Source: Platerodrilus igneus
Taxonomy: Eukaryota; Arthropoda; Insecta; Coleoptera; Lycidae
DNA: 64,000 bases
Reading direction: 5' to 3'
Assembly: GCA_036346225.1 (NCBI GenBank)
Contig: JARFIW010000453.1
Coordinates: forward strand, 62,001-126,000
Shown here in pieces: positions 60,413-64,000 of this stretch. The position numbers and the translations under genes are program-made. The notes below the pieces were generated by a model. That model ran no database searches, was not told the DNA's origin, and was given only the letters and a program-made list of their open reading frames with translations. The number at the start of each line of letters is the position of its first letter. The first letter of the stretch is position 1.

Positions 60413-61379
60413 TAGTCGTTGAGCACTTGAAGCGAGCGGACGTGTTTTTAGTGCTCCCGTAAAGTTCATGAAAGACGTGCTATGTAGCGCTCCTAATTTT
60501 ATCCTATCTTTTAATTTTAAGTGTAGATGTAGTTAACCTAATATTTAACGCGTGCATGTGGTGGAAAAACAATCAAATATTGGACACCGAAATTTCGATC
60601 ATAAATAAGGACTTCTGTAAGTACAAACAATTTCCGACAACAATAAATATTAATTTCCGTATTCACAACCGGCAGTGACCTCGTTACAACAATAAATATT
60701 AATATCCGCATACCAACGTTTAAGTAAACAGCGAAACTAGGAAGAGTGCCAAGGACAAATAACAAAACTATTTATATTTAACATCAGCATTTTTCATAGG
60801 TTTTTATATTATTAGCTTTACAATAAGATAACATTTGCGTTGTTTAAGTATACGTAAATAGCGGAACTAGTAAATAGTGCAAAGGACAACTTATATTACC
60901 AACATTTACGTAAACCGCAAAATCATGAAGAGTAACAAGGACAAATAACACAAAGTGCAACGTAAATAAGTGAACTCCAAATTCGTAATCGAATTTGACC
61001 TAAATAGATTTAGCGATTTCCAGGGCGCTTATTTAAAACGTGTAAGGATACAAGAAATCACAATTATTTATAAAACGACAAGGAATTAACACCAAGCGCA
61101 TTCCACTGAACGTCATGCTGTTATGAATAATATGTAAACTTACTTGAACTTGAACTAATATAAGTGATTATTATTAACACACCATCGCATTCCTCAAAAT
61201 GATGACCTTTTAGTGAAAGTATTATTGTATTACTACAACATTTTTTAACAAGCAGCATATTAGATTTTAGTATAACGTTTTTACTGCATATTACGGATTT
61301 TTGTCATTTCATTTGTTTTTTAATTAAATTTAAATAACTTAATAATAGGTAAAATCACATCAGACAGCTAGAGTACAAA
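60413..61379. other. Spacer or LINE 5' UTR with degenerate repeats
   Basis: aacaataaatattaat occurs twice (about 60638 and 60689). A unit like gtaaa-agcgaaacta-gaagagtgc-aaggacaaata occurs near 60724, 60853 and 60912. These may belong to the 5' UTR of the LINE that follows. Confidence 0.45.
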
Positions 61380-62801
61380 ATGCCAACACAACATTCCCCC
61401 AAAGTTTCACTTGGGGGTAAAACAACACCAGATTTTGATTTAAACTCACATCCTTCACTACATACCACCACGAGTCAAATAAGCGTCGTACTAACACCCT
61501 CTGCCCACCCACCAACGACCGAAATACCACGGAACAAAAGATTGATAGGAAGCCCCAGCCACAACAAGCCGCAAGATATAAAACAGTCTACCTTAGAGCA
61601 CCTAGAGAACCTAAGGACGAACCTTCCTAACTTTATTGACCATAAACTAGACCCAAGTAACCGCCTAAGGGTAGGGGCCCATAAAACCCTTAGAGATAAA
61701 ATAATAAAATTAATATATCTACAAGCCGAATTAACTGGTGAACATAAATTCATAAAACCAACACAGACATACGCCAGTACTGTAGCACAAAAACCGAAAG
61801 CTCCAAAACAAAATGCAATTTCAAAAGCGATCTCAAACCAAAATACAACGGTTTTCATAACGTCAAAACCTGGTGAAACACCTAGACAAATTCAAGAAAT
61901 TTTTTCAAAAACATTAAATCCACTGAAAGATAAAATTAAAATTAAAAACATCCGAACAACCAACAAAGCAGTAGTTACAGATACTGATAACGAAACCGAG
62001 GCAAACAAAATTTTAAACCATGCAACCCTAAAACAAACTCTAAATTGCGAAAAACTACGCAAGAAAAAACCCTTAGTTATTATATACGACATACCAACAT
62101 ACCTGAAAGATCAAGACGTTGCAGATTTAATTTATACTCAAAACTTTGAACACCTAATTAACATAGAGGATTTTAATAGAGACTTCCAACTTAGTTTCAA
62201 AACAGGACCGAAAAACAAACCGATTCAACATCATGTTGCGACGGTAAGTGGCAAAGTGAGGAATATATTAATAAATCTAGGAAAACTCTACATCGAATAT
62301 CGCTGTGTTACAGTGAAAGACTTTTAGTAGTACCCAAATGCCTACGATGTCTCGATCTAGGACACGTCACGAAACATTGCACACGCACCACCGATACATG
62401 TGGACACTGTGGGGAAGAAAACTCCAAGCACAAAATGGCAGACTGCCCCAAGCACGGACAACACCCAGTTTGCATACCATGCTTAAAACGTAACAAAAAG
62501 TGCGCTTCTAACCCTAAAGATTGCCCAACCCACAAAATGTTAATGGACAGACTCATACAAATAACCGACTATGGACAGTAAACCTAACCAAACTAAACAC
62601 AAACAACCCTCACAAATTCAAAGGAACAAAGCAAGGGCAATCACGTATCAACAACATCTTCAACAAACAATACAAGAGAACATGGACACAGACAAAATAG
62701 TAACCCACCCACAAACGGAATACGAACCTACACTCACACACAACATTTTCACACAAACACAAGCCACAACCAGAATGAAGCATAAACACCTATTTCCCTA
62801 A
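61380..62801 (+). pseudogene. LINE ORF1, gag-like RNA-binding protein, frame changes
   Basis: The Met at 61380 opens a frame to a stop at 62327 (315 codons) with a basic, Q/N/T/K-rich protein. A mid part (about residues 190-300) contains VIIYDIPTYLKDQDVADLIY, the RRM-like region of these proteins. The zinc-knuckle part follows in the -1 frame (62321-62581): CLRCLDLGHVTKHC, CGHCGEENSKHKMADC and CIPCLKRNKKC, three CCHC-like units. A last piece (62571-62801) returns to the first frame and ends in TAATG, shared with the ORF2 start. Either two indels damaged it or frameshifting is used; the first is more likely. Confidence 0.85.
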
Positions 62802-64000
62802 TGGACGACGGAAAGATTAGACTTGGCCAAATAAATGCCATGCACTATGCAACTGTTATGAAAGAGCTTAAACAACTAGCTGAAACCTTACGATTACATG
62901 CACTTTTTATACAGGAACCTTATCTGGTGCATGGGAAGATTCCAAGCATGCCAGTCAGGGCAAGACAAATACATACAGGTAGAAACCCACAAACGGCAGT
63001 GGTCATTTTTGATCCCACATTGACAATCACGACAATCCAACGATACAGCGGAGAACACTGCACATGTCTGGAGGTCTCAAACGGTCGGATTGGAAAGTGG
63101 ATCTTGGTAACAAGCTACTTCCAGTACAGACTGGATCCCCAGCCGTACATAAACAACATACGCAACATATTACACACTTACAATAACAAACTAATAGTTA
63201 TTATGGCAGACGTAAATGGAAAATCTCCGATGTGGAACAGTTCCGTCACGGACGAACGCGGAGAACAAGTCGAAAACTTGATTAACGAACTACAACTCGA
63301 AGTAATCAACCTTTCTAATAACCCATCCACATACAACACCCATGCAGGAACAGGAACAAACATAGACGTTACACTGACAAATGGGCTGGCGTACAACTAC
63401 ATACAAAACTGGAAGGTATTAGAACACCAAACCGTTAGTGACCACAACTTAATCACGTTCAACATTGACATGACAACCAGGCCATTTGACACACCACAAA
63501 ACTTCACCAATGTACAACGATAGAAAATACAAAATGCAAATTGAAACAATGTGAGGGACACATTTGTACCCCACAAGATATAACATCAGATGAAAACGTT
63601 CACGAGTATACAAAACTACTCACTAACACAATTAGACGCACAATGGGGCAAGTGCTCCCAAAACAACGGAAAACACGACACACAAAGACAAGTCAATGGA
63701 CAAGACGCTTACAAAACCTAAAAAAGGAAACACAGCGAGCGAGAAAAAGCTACCAAAACTCCCTAACACCTGCCGAGAGAGCACACCACCTAACAAATTA
63801 TCGACAATTAAAAGACATATACCAAAAAGAACTGACTGACATGAAAAGGAAATCATGGGAATTATTCGTGGAAAGACACTTACAAACTGACGCCTGGGAA
63901 ATACCCTATAAAATCACTCAGGGTAAAATCAAACCACCGATGACTTATTCAACTTTAATAAAACAAGACGGTACATACACAAAAGACTGGGGTAAAACTG
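62801..64000 (+). pseudogene. LINE ORF2, endonuclease and start of the RT region
   Basis: The endonuclease nicks target DNA for target-primed reverse transcription. The Met at 62801 starts KIRLGQINAMHYATVMKEL. Catalytic landmarks are LFIQEPY (Glu), IMADVNGKSPMWNS (Asp, Asn) and TVSDHNLITF (final Asp, His), so the active site looks complete. A TAG at 63521 stops the frame, but a shifted frame is open from about 63514 to the window end. It holds the basic linker (TSQWTRRLQNLKKETQRARK) and the ETLLxHFP-like approach to RT. One indel thus separates the two. Confidence 0.88.

Larger units (their letters stand above)
61380..64000 (+). mobile_element. R1-like LINE, 5' part, runs off the window
   Basis: ORF1 with gag-like zinc knuckles and ORF2 with an apurinic-type endonuclease are in the R1-clade order. 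ORF2 overlaps the preceding frame by TAATG at 62799-62803, a typical junction in this clade. RT lies beyond position 64000. There are few breaks, so the copy is relatively young. Confidence 0.88.

Noticed and set aside
61475..61858. 127-codon minus-strand frame
   Set aside because: It is antisense to LINE ORF1.

Overview
This is a window of an insect nuclear genome, AT-rich and packed with transposable-element remains. I lean towards a beetle, but only from the general look of the element families; the sequence does not prove the order. I find one convincing host gene: a three-exon gene on the + strand (21168-24811) encoding a coiled-coil protein of about 1180 residues. Its two short 5' exons were read from splice sites and an unbroken reading frame. 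No rRNA, CRISPR array or bacterial-type operon is present.

Layout. 1-5.9 kb: a BEL/Pao retrotransposon on the - strand, cut by the window start. 6-12 kb: AT-rich DNA with a decayed reverse transcriptase (10.4-11.4 kb) and a foldback MITE (12.13-12.30 kb). 12.4-13.4 and 19.7-21.1 kb: broken copies of a Tc1/mariner-superfamily transposon and a dispersed module. 15.3-19.8 kb: a gypsy deletion derivative (gag joined to the integrase tail) with a probable LTR piece. 21.2-24.8 kb: the host gene. 25.3-28.2 kb: two mariner copies within a duplicated block. 28,559-36,502: an LTR-to-LTR errantivirus-like gypsy element with env remains, near-identical LTRs and a TACG target duplication, but no integrase.

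36.8-37.85 kb: a 121-bp satellite. 38.15-38.22 kb: a tRNA-Thr-like sequence. 38.9-40.2 kb: a Polinton/Maverick-type DNA polymerase B pseudogene. 40.6-41.3 kb: a degenerate CCGGTTTT repeat. 41.8-43.4 and 46.3-46.5 kb: pieces of one LINE family. 43.5-46.3 kb: a Copia element lacking its reverse transcriptase. 48.7-49.7 kb: gag-protease of one gypsy lineage. 49.8-50.5 kb: a 293-bp tandem repeat. 50.8-53.6 kb: a well preserved Mdg3-like gypsy pol. 54.4-55.0 kb: a copy of the same LTR-like repeat seen at 15.3 kb. 55.2-55.6 kb: a 45-bp minisatellite. 56.8-58.3 kb: a second, different polymerase B fragment and a neighbouring ORF of probable mobile or viral origin. 58.6-60.4 kb: a second copy of the gag-integrase derivative. 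61.4-64 kb: an R1-like LINE running off the window.

The elements do not work together as a pathway; the region is a nest of mobile DNA around one gene. The strongest points for follow-up are: the gag-integrase derivative present twice with the same junction and the same stop codons; the recent env-bearing gypsy with a 90-bp tandem array in its leader and no integrase; a transposon end about 58 bp upstream of the host start codon; and two lineages of virus-like DNA polymerase B.
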